A stretch of DNA of 64,000 bases from Novosphingobium sp. (GTDB taxonomy: Bacteria; Pseudomonadota; Alphaproteobacteria; Sphingomonadales; Sphingomonadaceae). Below the pieces are notes generated by a model. The model was given only the letters and a program-made list of their open reading frames with translations, did no database searches and had not been told where the DNA came from. The translations under genes were made by a program, and so were the position numbers. Shown here one piece after another: positions 16,088 through 25,700 of this stretch (its first letter is position 1; each line of letters begins with the position of its first letter). The stretch spans positions 248,001 to 312,000 of the forward strand of contig JACKKX010000002.1 of assembly GCA_024236215.1 (NCBI GenBank). Reading direction: 5' to 3'.

Positions 16088-17394
16088 CCGAACACCCGTG
16101 CGAAGATCGCGTCGACCGCCTTGAAGTGATAGCCGAGGTCGAATTTCTCCTCCAGCTCAGCCTCGCTGAGCGCGGCGGTGACTTCGCTATCGGCCTTGAG
16201 CAGTTCGAGCAGGTTGAGCTGCCCGTCTGATTCCCACACCTTCATCGCGTTGCGCTGGACCAGCCGGTAGGCCGCGTCGCGCTCCAGCCCGGCCTGGGTC
16301 AGCGCCAGCAGCACCCGCTGCGAGTGGACCAGCCCGCCCATCCGGTCGAGGTTCTTCTGCATCCGCTCGGGATAGACCAGCAGCTTGTCGACCACTCCGG
16401 TCAGCCGGGCCAGCGCGAAATCGAGCGTGATCGTCGCATCCGGGCCGATGAAGCGTTCCACCGACGAGTGCGAGATGTCGCGCTCGTGCCACAGCGCGAC
16501 GTTTTCCATCGCCGGGATTGCCGCCGAGCGGATCATCCGCGCCAGACCGGTCAGGTTCTCGGTCAGCACCGGGTTGCGCTTGTGCGGCATCGCCGAGGAG
16601 CCCTTCTGGCCGGGCGAGAAATATTCCTCCGCCTCAAGCACCTCGGTGCGTTGCAGGTGCCGGATTTCCACCGCCAGCCGTTCGATACTGCTGGCGATCA
16701 CCCCCAGAGTGGCGAAGAACATCGCGTGGCGATCGCGCGGGATCACCTGGGTGCTGACCGGCTCGACCGCAAGGCCCAGCTTGTCGGCGACATGGGCCTC
16801 AACCGCCGGGTCGATGTTGGCGAAGGTGCCCACCGCACCCGAGATCGCGCAGGTCGCAACCTCGGCGCGGGCGGCGATCAGGCGCGTCTTGCAGCGACTG
16901 AATTCGGCATAGGCTTCGGCCATTTTCAGCCCGAAGGTGGTCGGCTCGGCATGGATCCCGTGGCTGCGCCCGATCGTGGGCGTGTATTTGTGCTCCAGCG
17001 CGCGGCGCTTGATCGCGGCAAGCAGATCGTCAAGGTCCGCGAGCAAGATGTCGGCGGCCCGCGCCAGCTGCACCGCCAGGGTGGTATCGAGCACGTCGGA
17101 ACTGGTCATCCCCTGGTGCATGAAGCGCGCCTCGGGGCCGACCTGCTGCGCCACCCAATCGAGAAAGGCGATCACATCGTGCTTGGTCACCGCCTCGATC
17201 GCGTCGATCGCGGCGACATCGATCGCCGGACTGGTCGCCCACCAGTCCCACAGCGCCTTGGCGCCGCTGGGCGGAACCACGCCCAACTCACCCAGCTTTT
17301 CGGTGGCATGAGCCTCGATCTCGAACCAGATCCGGTAGCGCTCTTCCGGCTCCCAGATCGCGACCATCGCGGGACGGGCATAACGCGGGACCAT
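16084..17394 (-). CDS. purB: Adenylosuccinate lyase
   Basis: PurB cleaves SAICAR and adenylosuccinate, two steps of purine synthesis that release fumarate. The 436 residues start MVPRYARPAMVAIWEPEERY. They include MTSSDVLDTTLAVQL, the catalytic-region TIGRSHGIHAEPTTFG and the superfamily signature SSAMPHKRNP. The ATG at 17394 has AGGAG about 8 bases upstream. An extended reading to 17532 would cross the predicted promoter and is rejected. The 3' end just touches the convergent MBL hydrolase gene. Confidence 0.97.
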   Translation of the reverse strand: MVPRYARPAMVAIWEPEERYRIWFEIEAHATEKLGELGVVPPSGAKALWDWWATSPAIDVAAIDAIEAVTKHDVIAFLDWVAQQVGPEARFMHQGMTSSDVLDTTLAVQLARAADILLADLDDLLAAIKRRALEHKYTPTIGRSHGIHAEPTTFGLKMAEAYAEFSRCKTRLIAARAEVATCAISGAVGTFANIDPAVEAHVADKLGLAVEPVSTQVIPRDRHAMFFATLGVIASSIERLAVEIRHLQRTEVLEAEEYFSPGQKGSSAMPHKRNPVLTENLTGLARMIRSAAIPAMENVALWHERDISHSSVERFIGPDATITLDFALARLTGVVDKLLVYPERMQKNLDRMGGLVHSQRVLLALTQAGLERDAAYRLVQRNAMKVWESDGQLNLLELLKADSEVTAALSEAELEEKFDLGYHFKAVDAIFARVFG

Positions 17395-17424
17395 GTTTCG
17401 ACTCCTGTGGGCTGATGCACGAGC

Positions 17425-17453
17425 CGCTAGGGGAGGGGGCTGGCGAAGGCAAG
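17425..17453 (-). promoter_or_regulatory. Predicted promoter of purB
   Basis: On the minus strand, CTTGCC (17453-17448), a 17-base spacer and CTAGCG (17430-17425) lie about 30 bases before purB and match the recurring promoter motif. Confidence 0.5.
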
Positions 17454-17505
17454 GGGCGGGGGCATTTGCCGCCGACCGGACACTCGGGACATGGTTGTCC
17501 GGAAA

Positions 17506-17619
17506 CAGGCTCCCTCGTCCCCCCGCAAGCATCAGTTTGCCAGCGCGCGCGTGGCCGGGGATACGAAAGGTGTTTTCGCATCCCCCTTGCGAAGCGGGAC
17601 TGCGGCGTGAAGGAGGCTG
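17506..17619. ncRNA. Possible structured RNA in the yqiK-purB gap
   Basis: The 267-base gap 17395-17661 holds no convincing gene but can fold extensively. Outer arms 17506-17516 and 17609-17619 pair with one mismatch. Inside them GTCCC (17517-17521) pairs with GGGAC (17596-17600), CGCAAG (17524-17529) pairs with CTTGCG (17586-17591), and a strong hairpin with a 4-base loop occupies 17557-17585. A further dyad, CCGGACA and TGTCCGG (17476-17502), lies beside it. The strand is uncertain. It does not show hallmark sequences of SRP RNA, RNase P or tmRNA that I know. Confidence 0.35.
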
Positions 17620-17661
17620 GCTTCTCGCCCTTGCCCAAAGATCAAGCCGGATCCCGCCAGG

Positions 17662-19383
17662 TCAATCGTCCTCGCCAGGCATTTCGCCCGTTGCCTCGAC
17701 CGCGGGGGCGTGAACCGCCTTGGCCTTGCGCGCGCGCGCCGAGGCGGGAGAGGCGGGCGTTTCAGCGCCAGGGGTGACCAGACCTTCGAGCGAGCTGCCG
17801 TCAAGACCCAGTTCCTTCATCAACCCGTCGATGATCGGGGCCTGGGCGCGATAGGAAAGCGCCGCGGAAAGCGCGTCACTCGCCAGATTGCCGTTTCCCG
17901 CCGCCATCGGCGCGCCGTCGCTGCCCGTGCCGCGGGTCAGTCCATCGACCTGGACGATCTTGATCGAATCGATCGCCTCCAGCGGTTTGGCGCTTTCGCG
18001 CACCAGATCAGGCAGGACCTTGAGCAGCGCCAGCTTGGTCTGGAGCGAAACCTGATCGGAGGACAGCAGGTTGGCCGCCTCGTTGATCGCGCGCTGGCCC
18101 GCCGCCTCAACCTCAAAGCGGATGCGGTTGGCCTCAGAGCGCAGTTTTTCCGCCTCGGCCTGGCCTTCGGCTTCAAGTCGCATTGCCTCGGCCCGGTTGG
18201 TCGCGGCCTCCTTTTCGGCCAGCGCCTCAACCTTGACGCGGATCGCGTCGCGTTCGGCGGCCTTCGAGGCTTCGATCAGCTCGATCCGCTTCTGGCGCTC
18301 GGCGATCTCGGTCTCGCGCGCGGTGGACACCTGCTCTTCGGCAGACGCTGCCTTGGCGCGCGCTTCGTCGGCCTCGGCCTTGGCCTGGCTTTCCTCGCGG
18401 CTCTTGTTCTGGACCGCGATCTGCTGTTCCTGCCGCGCCATTTCCAGCGCCTGCTCCTGCGCGATGCGGGCTTCCTGCACCGCGCGATCGGCCTGGATCT
18501 GCTGGCTGTCGACCATCTTCTTGGCCTCGATCCGCGCGGCTTCGGCTTCCTGGCTGCGCTTGGACTGCTCGCGCGCAACCTCGGCGGCCTGGGCGGCGCG
18601 GCGCATCTCGACCTCGCGTTCCTGTTCAAGGCGGGCAAATTCGTTGTCGCGGGCGATCTGGAGCGATTGCTGCGATGCCTCGAGATTCTTCATCTCGATC
18701 TGCACACGGGTATCCTGTTCGATATCGTTGCGCGCCTTCTTGCGCAGCTCGATCTGTTCGGTGAGCTTGGTCAGACCCTCGGCATCGAAGGCATTGTTGG
18801 CGTTGAAATGCTCGATCGATGTCTGGTCGAGGCCGGTCAGCGAGACCGATTCGAGCTCAAGCCCGTTCATCGCCAGATCGTTCGAGGAAACCTGCTGCAC
18901 CTTCTGGACGAATTCCGCGCGCTGTTCGTGCAGCTGGTTCATGGTCATTCCCGCAGCGACCGAACGCAGTGCATCGACGAACTTGCCCTCGACCAGATCC
19001 TTCAGCGCCTCGGGATTCATGGTGCGCAGACCCAGGGTTTGCGCGGCCATCGCGATCGCATTGCCGTCGGGGCGGACGCGGACATAGAATTCCGCCTTCA
19101 CATCGATCCGCAGCCGGTCGAGCGTGATCAGCGCGTCGGTGTTCTTGCGTTCCACCGCCAGGCGAACGGTGTTCATGTTGACCGGCATGGTCTCGTGAAG
19201 CACCGGCAGCACCAGCGCGCCGCCGTTGATCACTACCTTCTCGCCCCCGAACCCGGTTCGCACGAAGCCGATTTCCTTGGTCGCGCGGCGGTACAGCCGG
19301 GTGATGGTGAAAGCGATCACCAGCAGAACCGCCAGCGCCGTGCCGGCATAGACTGCGATATTGATAAGCCGATCCATTTCCAT
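17662..19383 (-). CDS. yqiK: Flotillin-like inner-membrane protein YqiK
   Basis: A 573-residue flotillin/SPFH protein expected in the inner membrane, organising membrane microdomains. Residues about 8-28 are a membrane anchor, followed by the SPFH (band 7) domain (GFVRTGFGGEKVVINGGALV to about residue 210). A long Ala/Glu/Arg-rich coiled coil spans about 215-440 (repeated EAR, AQE and AEA patterns), and the C-terminal flotillin domain (LALLKVLPDLVRESAKPLEAID) precedes a Gly/Ser linker and a Lys/Ala-rich tail. The length and layout match E. coli YqiK. AGAGG lies about 8 bases before the ATG at 19383. It is 11 bases downstream of yqiJ, forming the usual yqiJ-yqiK operon. Confidence 0.9.
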   Translation of the reverse strand: MEMDRLINIAVYAGTALAVLLVIAFTITRLYRRATKEIGFVRTGFGGEKVVINGGALVLPVLHETMPVNMNTVRLAVERKNTDALITLDRLRIDVKAEFYVRVRPDGNAIAMAAQTLGLRTMNPEALKDLVEGKFVDALRSVAAGMTMNQLHEQRAEFVQKVQQVSSNDLAMNGLELESVSLTGLDQTSIEHFNANNAFDAEGLTKLTEQIELRKKARNDIEQDTRVQIEMKNLEASQQSLQIARDNEFARLEQEREVEMRRAAQAAEVAREQSKRSQEAEAARIEAKKMVDSQQIQADRAVQEARIAQEQALEMARQEQQIAVQNKSREESQAKAEADEARAKAASAEEQVSTARETEIAERQKRIELIEASKAAERDAIRVKVEALAEKEAATNRAEAMRLEAEGQAEAEKLRSEANRIRFEVEAAGQRAINEAANLLSSDQVSLQTKLALLKVLPDLVRESAKPLEAIDSIKIVQVDGLTRGTGSDGAPMAAGNGNLASDALSAALSYRAQAPIIDGLMKELGLDGSSLEGLVTPGAETPASPASARARKAKAVHAPAVEATGEMPGEDD

Positions 19384-19394
19384 TTGTGCCTCTG

Positions 19395-20033
19395 TCAGTC
19401 AGCGATCCGGATCGGGCCTTGCCCGTCCAGAGCATAAAAAAGTTCCCCTTCGCGCCGCACCAGCAGCACCTCGTCGCCCTCGGCGAAGCTGGCGGCATCT
19501 TCGTGCGGCTCGACCATCACGTTGTGCATCTGGCCGTGAATGTCGTGCACCGTTGCCCGTGCCGGGTTGCCGCGGCTGGCACGCCCGATCGCGATCTTGC
19601 CGCGCCGCCCCAGCAGGGCGTCGATCGGCACGGCGGTCGTTTCATCGTGCGGCCACAATGCGCCAATCGCGCGGGTCAGCACCGCATTGGCGGGAACGGC
19701 GGCCAGCAAGGCCGCACCGCTGGCCGCCGGTGCGGGAAAGGGATCGCCGAAGATGCCCTCGACCATGTGCTGGAGAGAAAGGCCAAGCAGGCCGAAGCAG
19801 GCCAGCATGCAGGCCAGCCAGACCAGCATCGGAACCCGGCCAAAGCCAAGCAGACTGGCAAGCCCGCCGCCCAGATCGACGTGACCATCGAAATCGGCGT
19901 CTGCCCCATCGAGATCGAAATCGGGATCCGGGAACAAATGCCCCAGACCGACCCCCTGAACGATAACCAGAAGCCCCAACAAGGCCAGTGCCACGGCGAA
20001 CGGCGTGTTCTCCGGGGCGAGCAGCGCCGACAC
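19395..20033 (-). CDS. yqiJ: YqiJ-like inner-membrane protein (OB-fold, flotillin partner)
   Basis: A 212-residue membrane protein with hydrophobic segments at about 10-30, 60-85 and 100-125 and a C-terminal soluble OB-like domain (GRRGKIAIGRASRGNPARATV to the end), as in YqiJ/NfeD-type partners of flotillins. The GTG at 20033 is chosen because AAGGAG lies 8 bases upstream and family similarity starts there. The much longer reading to 20348 overlaps the next gene and is rejected. It is co-transcribed with yqiK, and the pair is thought to act in membrane organisation. Confidence 0.85.
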   Translation of the reverse strand: MSALLAPENTPFAVALALLGLLVIVQGVGLGHLFPDPDFDLDGADADFDGHVDLGGGLASLLGFGRVPMLVWLACMLACFGLLGLSLQHMVEGIFGDPFPAPAASGAALLAAVPANAVLTRAIGALWPHDETTAVPIDALLGRRGKIAIGRASRGNPARATVHDIHGQMHNVMVEPHEDAASFAEGDEVLLVRREGELFYALDGQGPIRIAD

Positions 20034-20152
20034 GGCTTTTCTCCTTCTAACCCAACGAATTCTGGCGTGGCCGCAGGGGAAGGCAAGTGAAATCGGAAGT
20101 CTGGCTTCCGATTCTTCGTGGGCGTCGCGGGCTGCTGTGCGGTCAGGTCCGG

Positions 20153-21187
20153 TCAGGCCGGATTGGCGGCGACCACTCCGGCATAAACCGCGTTCGCCGC
20201 GCTGGCGCCGTCGGTGCAGACCTGGGCGAACAGGCCCGGATCGATCCGGTATTGATAGCTCGAATAGTCCCAGGCCATGGTCGGGCGCAGCGGCCCCGAG
20301 GCCCAGGGCTTGTTCCACCATTCCATCGAGCGGACGTAGGCGTTCCATTCCTCGATCTCGGCGCGGTTGTTGCGGCTGCCGGTCTTGACCAGCTCACCCG
20401 CCTGTCCGATCGCGGCGCGGTCGGTCAGGATCAGGCGGCCGATGTCTCCGGCCAGCGCGATCTTGGCGTGGAAAAAGCTGAACTGGGTGAACTGGGGGAC
20501 AAGGTAGAAGCCGGGGCGGATCTGCACGCTGGCATCGCCGCCATAGACCTTGTGCCCGCTCCCGCTCATCTGCGCGAAATCGAGCACCACGGTCGGGATC
20601 ATCACCAGAGCCTTGAGCTCGGCCGAGATCGAATTGATCGCGCGCCAGTTGCCCAGTTCGAACGGCGACTGGTCCGAGATCGGGGCATCGAGGTGCAGGT
20701 TGATGAGCGGCATCCCTTCGGGCGAGGTCAGCGCCACGGTGCGCGCATCCGCGAAGGGTTGCTTGAGGAAGGGGGCCGGGGTGGTCTTGAACTTGGAGCC
20801 CCCCTTGGTCGCGGCGATATCGTTCCAGCCGAGCACGGTGCGCCCGCTCTGGCGCAGGCGGGCAATGAAATCGCCGTGTGCCTGTCCGGCTATCCGGCGC
20901 AGCATGGCCGCATCCACCCCCACCAGATCGGCGGTTGCCTCCATCCGCACCGAACCGGAGCTGCCGGTTGCGGAAATCCCGCTGCGCATCACCACCCCGA
21001 AGCGGTAGCTTGGCACCACGATGGTATTCGTGCGGGCGATGATCTTGGTCATCGACTGGTTGAAGTTGCCGATGCCCAGCGCGCCGAGCGGGATATTGCC
21101 GGCTCCGGCAAGCGCGGGCGTCGCCCCGACCAGTCCGGCCCCCAGCGTCAGTCCGGCCCCGGCAAGAAATTCGCGGCGTGTGCTCAT
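20153..21187 (-). CDS. Tat-exported protein of unknown function
   Basis: A 344-residue protein with a textbook Tat signal (MSTRREFLAGAGLTLGAG then a hydrophobic stretch ending ATPALA). The remaining protein is soluble. It has regions LVGVDAAMLRRIAGQAHGDF, LDFAQMSGSGHKVYGGDASV and a Trp/Tyr-rich end (YVRSMEWWNKPWASGPL). I do not recognise the family. The ATG at 21187 has GGGGAGG 9 bases upstream; the reading to 21655 runs antisense to nothing useful and crosses the NRDE gene, so it is rejected. An inverted repeat lies 29 bases upstream. Export in folded form suggests a cofactor or early folding, but no redox motif is visible. Confidence 0.8.
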   Translation of the reverse strand: MSTRREFLAGAGLTLGAGLVGATPALAGAGNIPLGALGIGNFNQSMTKIIARTNTIVVPSYRFGVVMRSGISATGSSGSVRMEATADLVGVDAAMLRRIAGQAHGDFIARLRQSGRTVLGWNDIAATKGGSKFKTTPAPFLKQPFADARTVALTSPEGMPLINLHLDAPISDQSPFELGNWRAINSISAELKALVMIPTVVLDFAQMSGSGHKVYGGDASVQIRPGFYLVPQFTQFSFFHAKIALAGDIGRLILTDRAAIGQAGELVKTGSRNNRAEIEEWNAYVRSMEWWNKPWASGPLRPTMAWDYSSYQYRIDPGLFAQVCTDGASAANAVYAGVVAANPA

Positions 21188-21215
21188 GGCGATGGCCTCC
21201 CCTTCGATCCAATAA

Positions 21216-21250
21216 CCAAGGTTAGCGCACCCTTTGCGCTGTAACCTTGG
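21216..21250. repeat. Inverted repeat between the NRDE gene and the Tat-exported gene
   Basis: CCAAGGTTA (21216-21224) and TAACCTTGG (21242-21250) are perfect 9-bp arms, extended inward by GCGCA and TGCGC with a two-base bulge. No T-run follows on the minus strand, so it is more likely an operator or an RNA hairpin for the Tat-exported gene than a terminator. Confidence 0.7.
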
Positions 21251-21266
21251 AAAAACCGGACAAGGA

Positions 21267-21980
21267 TCAGCCGAACCAGTCGAACTCGATCCGCGTTCGT
21301 CCCGTCTCCTCGCCATCGGGGCCGAAGCGCCGCTCGGCGATGGTGCCGCGGCCGTCTCGCCCGATCGCCACCACGGTGGAACAGCGCGTGCCATAGGCCG
21401 GGTTGGTGATGAATATGCCGGAGAATTCGGGCGCGGGGCCGGCGGGATCGCTAGCGCCGTCGCGGGACCGGTCGGCCAGCGGGGCGAACAGCGCATCGGG
21501 ATCGTCGCCGCGTGCCAGCCAGGTTTCCAGTGCCGCCTCAAGCCGCAGCGTCTTGCCCCAGCGGTCGTCGAAGCCGCCGTTCGACATGCCGTGAATGCCG
21601 GGGGCGAGCGCGGTGCGCGCCGGGGCAGGGTGGTTGGAAAGGTGCGCCGCGCCATCCGGCCCCACCGCGAAGAGGTGAAAAGGGTTCATCCCCGCCAGAT
21701 CGCCCGACGGATTGCCCAGCAGCCAGTCCGTCACCAGCCCCCCGCGCGAGGCGAGGTGGGCCTTGGGATAACCGTCCACCCGGTAGTTGGTGACCAGCGC
21801 AAAGCGGCCCGGCGATACCCCCAGCCAGGTTCCCCCGGCTTCAAGATCGCGCCCGGCCACGATCCCGTTGTCCCAGCGGGCCAGCGGCGCGGCGGGGCGG
21901 GCGTGGAATTCGTCGCGATTGCCGATCGCCACCAGGCGCCAGCGCGGATGCGCGGCCCAAGCAATCGCAGCGACACACAT
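21267..21980 (-). CDS. NRDE (TANGO2-like) family protein
   Basis: A 237-residue protein of the NRDE family, related to human TANGO2. It shows Cys2 at the expected N-terminal position (MCVAAIAWAAHP), the eponymous NRDE at 21-24 and GGTWLGVSPGRFALVTNYR. The family is linked to haem handling and Golgi or membrane functions in eukaryotes; a bacterial role is not established. The ATG at 21980 shares one base with the radC stop (TGATG), so the two genes are coupled. Confidence 0.88.
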   Translation of the reverse strand: MCVAAIAWAAHPRWRLVAIGNRDEFHARPAAPLARWDNGIVAGRDLEAGGTWLGVSPGRFALVTNYRVDGYPKAHLASRGGLVTDWLLGNPSGDLAGMNPFHLFAVGPDGAAHLSNHPAPARTALAPGIHGMSNGGFDDRWGKTLRLEAALETWLARGDDPDALFAPLADRSRDGASDPAGPAPEFSGIFITNPAYGTRCSTVVAIGRDGRGTIAERRFGPDGEETGRTRIEFDWFG

Positions 21981-22690
21981 CAGACCAGCCCCTTGGCCTT
22001 GAGGCTGACGTGGCCTTCCTTGCCGATGATGACATGGTCGTGGACCACGATCCCGAGCAGCCGTCCGGCCTCGGCAATCCGGTTGGTGATCTGCACGTCG
22101 GCGCGGCTCGGCTCGGGCGAGCCCGAGGGGTGGTTGTGGACCAGGATCAGCGCCGCCGCGCCCACGTCGAGCGCCTTCTTGACGATCTCGCGCGGGTGGA
22201 TTGCGGCTTCGTCGAGGCTGCCGTCGGTCACCAGATCGTCAAGCACCAGGCGATTCTTGGTATCGAGATAGAGCACCCGCACCCGTTCGTGCGTGAGATG
22301 CGCCATGTCGATGGTGAGATAGTCGATCAGCGCCTGCCAACTCGCCAGCACCGGGGCTTCCTGAAGCCCGGTGCGCGCCAGCCGCCGCGCCGCCAGGGCG
22401 ACGATCTTGAGCGCGGCAGCGCTGGTCTCGCCCATGCCGGGGTGGCGGGAAATTGCGCCGGGATCGGCGTTGAACACGCCCGCGAGGCTGCCGAAGCGTT
22501 TGAGCAGGCTCTTGGCCAGCGGCTTGACGTCCCTGCGCGGGATCGCGGTCATCAGCAGGTATTCGATCACCTCGTGATCGGCCAGCGCCTCCTGCCCGCC
22601 CGCCAGCAGCCGCGCGCGCAGCCGGGCGCGGTGGCCCGCACCATCGTGTTCGGCGGGCTTGCTCGCAGCATCAAGCGGCAGTTCATCCAT
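21980..22690 (-). CDS. radC: RadC-family JAMM-domain protein
   Basis: A 236-residue RadC/YicR protein. The N-terminal part has a helix-hairpin-helix region (LLKRFGSLAGVFNADPGAIS ... MGETSAAALK). The C-terminal JAMM/MPN domain has the metal-binding signature HNHPSGSPEPSRAD. The old link to DNA repair in E. coli was later withdrawn, and the cellular role is unclear. The ATG at 22690 (MDELPLD) was chosen; an extension to 22903 runs through the divergent ydbH start and is rejected. It precedes and is coupled to the NRDE gene. Confidence 0.93.
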   Translation of the reverse strand: MDELPLDAASKPAEHDGAGHRARLRARLLAGGQEALADHEVIEYLLMTAIPRRDVKPLAKSLLKRFGSLAGVFNADPGAISRHPGMGETSAAALKIVALAARRLARTGLQEAPVLASWQALIDYLTIDMAHLTHERVRVLYLDTKNRLVLDDLVTDGSLDEAAIHPREIVKKALDVGAAALILVHNHPSGSPEPSRADVQITNRIAEAGRLLGIVVHDHVIIGKEGHVSLKAKGLV

Positions 22691-22736
22691 TGCTCTCCAT
22701 TGCCTTTCGCGGTGCAAGCGCGCAAGTGTGAGGACG

Positions 22737-25700
22737 ATGGTCGAGCAGAGCGGCGATGTTGCTGAAATCGAGGAGGAAGCCCCGCCTCCCCGCCGCCGCA
22801 GGCGCTGGCCGAGGCGGCTGGCGCTGGCGCTGCTGCTGATCCTCGCGCTGGGCTGGTTCAACCGTGAGAGCATTGTTGACCGGATCGTTTCGGGCCAGCT
22901 CAAGGAGCTCGGCCTTCCCGGGCGCTACACGATCGAATCCGCCGGTGCCTCGCGGCAGGTGCTGACCGATATCGTGATCGGCGATCCGGCGCACCCCGAT
23001 CTGACGGTGGAAAAGGCCGTGGTCGAGATCGAGCCGCGCCTTGGTCTGCCCACGGTGGGCAAGGTCACGCTGGTGCGCCCCCGGCTGTGGGGCACGGTCA
23101 AGGATGCCAAGGCCAGTTTCGGCAGTCTCGACAAGGTGCTTTTCGCCAAGAGCGAGAAGCCGGTTGGCTTGCCGGATATGGAGCTGGAGTTGATCGACGG
23201 CCGGGCCCGGCTCGATACCGATTGGGGGCCGATCGGGATCAAGGCCGAGGGGAAGGGGAACCTGCGTAGCGGTTTTTCAGGCGTGCTCGCGGCAATCGCG
23301 CCGGGTCTGGAAGGCGGCGGATGCAAGGTTGAGCGCGCCAGCCTTTACGGTGCGATCACGGTCAAGGATGCACGGCCGGGCTTTTCCGGGCCACTCAGGT
23401 TCCGTTCCGCCTCCTGCCCGGACAAGGGCGCGAAGCTGGCCGATGTGGGCGTCAAGCTCGAGGTTTCGAGCAGCGAGGCTTTCGATGCCCTCGACGGGCG
23501 CTTTTCGCTGGCGAGCGGCGGGTTCGCCTGGGGCGGGGCCCAGAGCAAGGCGCTGAGCGGATCGGGACAGTTCGGCTTCAGGCAAGATGCCATGACTGCC
23601 AATTACAGGATTGAAGCCAAACAGCTTTCGTCCGCCTTTGCCGATGCCGGGTCGCTTTCGATCGAAGGCATTGTCCGCAGCCGCGATGGCCTCGCCCGGA
23701 TCGAGGGCGAAGGCACTTTGGGCGGCAAGGCAATCGCGCCGGGGCGCGAACTTGATCAGACCCTGGCCGGGCTTGTTCAGTCGGGCCAGGGCACATTTGC
23801 CGCGCCGATGGCCGCGCAGGTGCGCTCCGCCTTGCGGCGCGAGGCGCCCGCCAGCGTGCTGGCGGCGAGCTGGCTGCTGCGCGCGGACGCCGACGGCACC
23901 AGCCTCACCGTTGCGCGCGCGGTGCTGCGCGGAGGCAGCGGCGCCGATCTGCTGGCGCTGTCGCGGGTGCAGCTTTCGAGCGGGCAAGACGGTGTTCCGC
24001 GCCTGTCGGGCAACCTGGCGACGGGTGGAGCCGGGCTGCCGCACCTCGAGGGGCGGTTCGAGCGCCGCCGCGATGGCACCGGCGGAGCACGCCTGACCAT
24101 GGCCGAGTATCGCGCCGGGGATGCGCGGGTGGCCTTGCCCGTGCTGGTGCTGGCCCAGACCCCAACCGGCGAGCTGGGCTTTTCGGGCCGGGCCGAACTT
24201 TCCGGTGCGCTTCCCGGCGGGCGGATCGAAGGGTTGACGATCCCGCTTGACGGCAACTGGTCGGCCCGGCGCGGGCTGTCGGCCTGGCGCCAGTGCACGC
24301 CCTTGCGCTTTTCGCGCTTTGCCTTTGCCAACCTGTCGCTCGATTCGCGCGAACTGCGACTGTGCCCCGGCACCCAGGGCGCGATCGTCAGGTCCGGGCC
24401 GGGTGGCATGCGGATCGCAGCCGAAACCCAGGCGCTGAACCTGTCGGGCAAGCTTGGCGCAACGCCGCTGCGGCTGGTCAGCGGCCCGGTCGGCCTGGCC
24501 TGGCCGGGGGTGATGACGGCGCGCGCGATCGATCTGGAGCTGGGCGCCTCCGCCGATCCCAGCCGGCTCCACCTTGGAGAGATCCATGCCTCGCTCGGGC
24601 AGCAGATCAGCGGGACATTCGCCAGCACCGAGGTGCGGCTGGGCGCGGTTCCGCTCGATGTAACGGAGGCGCAGGGCCTGTGGTCGCTGGTCGATGGCGA
24701 TCTCGCGGTCTCGCAGGCCAGCCTGCTCCTGTCCGACCGGCAGCGCGATGCCCGCTTCCGCCCGCTGGTGGCGCGCGATGCCAGGCTGCACCTGCATGGG
24801 AGTGACTTCACCGCCACCGCCATGCTGCGCGAGCCCGCCAGCGACCGCGAGGTGGTAGAGGCCCGGATCGCGCACGATATGGACGATGGCCGCGGGCACG
24901 CCGATCTGGCGGTTCCCGGCATCCTGTTCGACAAGAAGCTCCAGCCCGATACGCTGAGCGCGCTGGCGCTGGGGGTGATCGCCAATGCCCAGGGCAAGGT
25001 CACCGGATCGGGACGAATCGAATGGACCGCCGACAGGATTACCTCAACCGGGCGCTTCAGCACCGACGGGCTCGATTTCGCCGCCGCTTTCGGCCCCACC
25101 AAGGGGGTTTCGGGAACGGTCGAGTTCACCGACCTGCTCGGGCTGGTCACCGCGCCCGACCAGCGGCTCAAGATCGCCGCGATCAACCCCGGGATCGAGG
25201 TTGGCAATGGCGAGGTTTCGTTCCAGCTCAAGGGCGACAATCTGCTCGAGGTCAACGGCGCGCACTGGCCGTTCCTCGATGGCACGCTCGATCTGATGCC
25301 GACCCGCATGGTGCTGGGCGCGTCCGAGGTGCGGCGCTACACCCTCAAGGTCAGCGGTGCCAATGCCGCCAAATTCGTCCAGCAGCTCGAGCTGGGCAAT
25401 CTTTCCGCCAGCGGGATTTTCGACGGCACCCTGCCGCTGGTGTTCGATCAGGATGGCGGGCACATCGTCGATGGACTGCTGATCTCGCGCCCGCCCGGCG
25501 GAAATGTCGCCTATGTCGGCGAGCTGACCTACAAGGACCTTTCGGCGATGGGCAATCTCGCGTTCCAGGCGCTGCGCTCGCTCGATTACAAGCGGATGGA
25601 GGTTGGCCTTGCGGGCAATCTCGATGGCGAGATCGTTACCCGGGTGCGCTTCGACGGGGTCAGCCAGGGGGCAGGGACCAAGCAGAATTTCGCCACCCGC

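Noticed and set aside
17395-17661. A named RNA (SRP RNA, RNase P RNA, tmRNA or 6S RNA) in the yqiK-purB gap
   Set aside because: None of the hallmark sequences I know were found, so it is listed only as a possible structured RNA.
17710-19437. A 575-residue open frame on the plus strand opposite yqiK
   Set aside because: It is the antisense shadow of a GC-rich coiled-coil gene and has a Leu/Arg/Gly-rich composition without domains. The minus strand has clear flotillin motifs.
20153-21655. A 500-residue reading of the Tat-exported gene
   Set aside because: The extra N-terminal part overlaps the NRDE gene on the same strand and lacks similarity. The Tat signal starts cleanly at 21187.
23277-24899. 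A 540-residue open frame on the minus strand opposite ydbH
   Set aside because: It is a shadow caused by high GC; the plus strand has the YdbH C-terminal domain and an operon with ynbE and ydbL.
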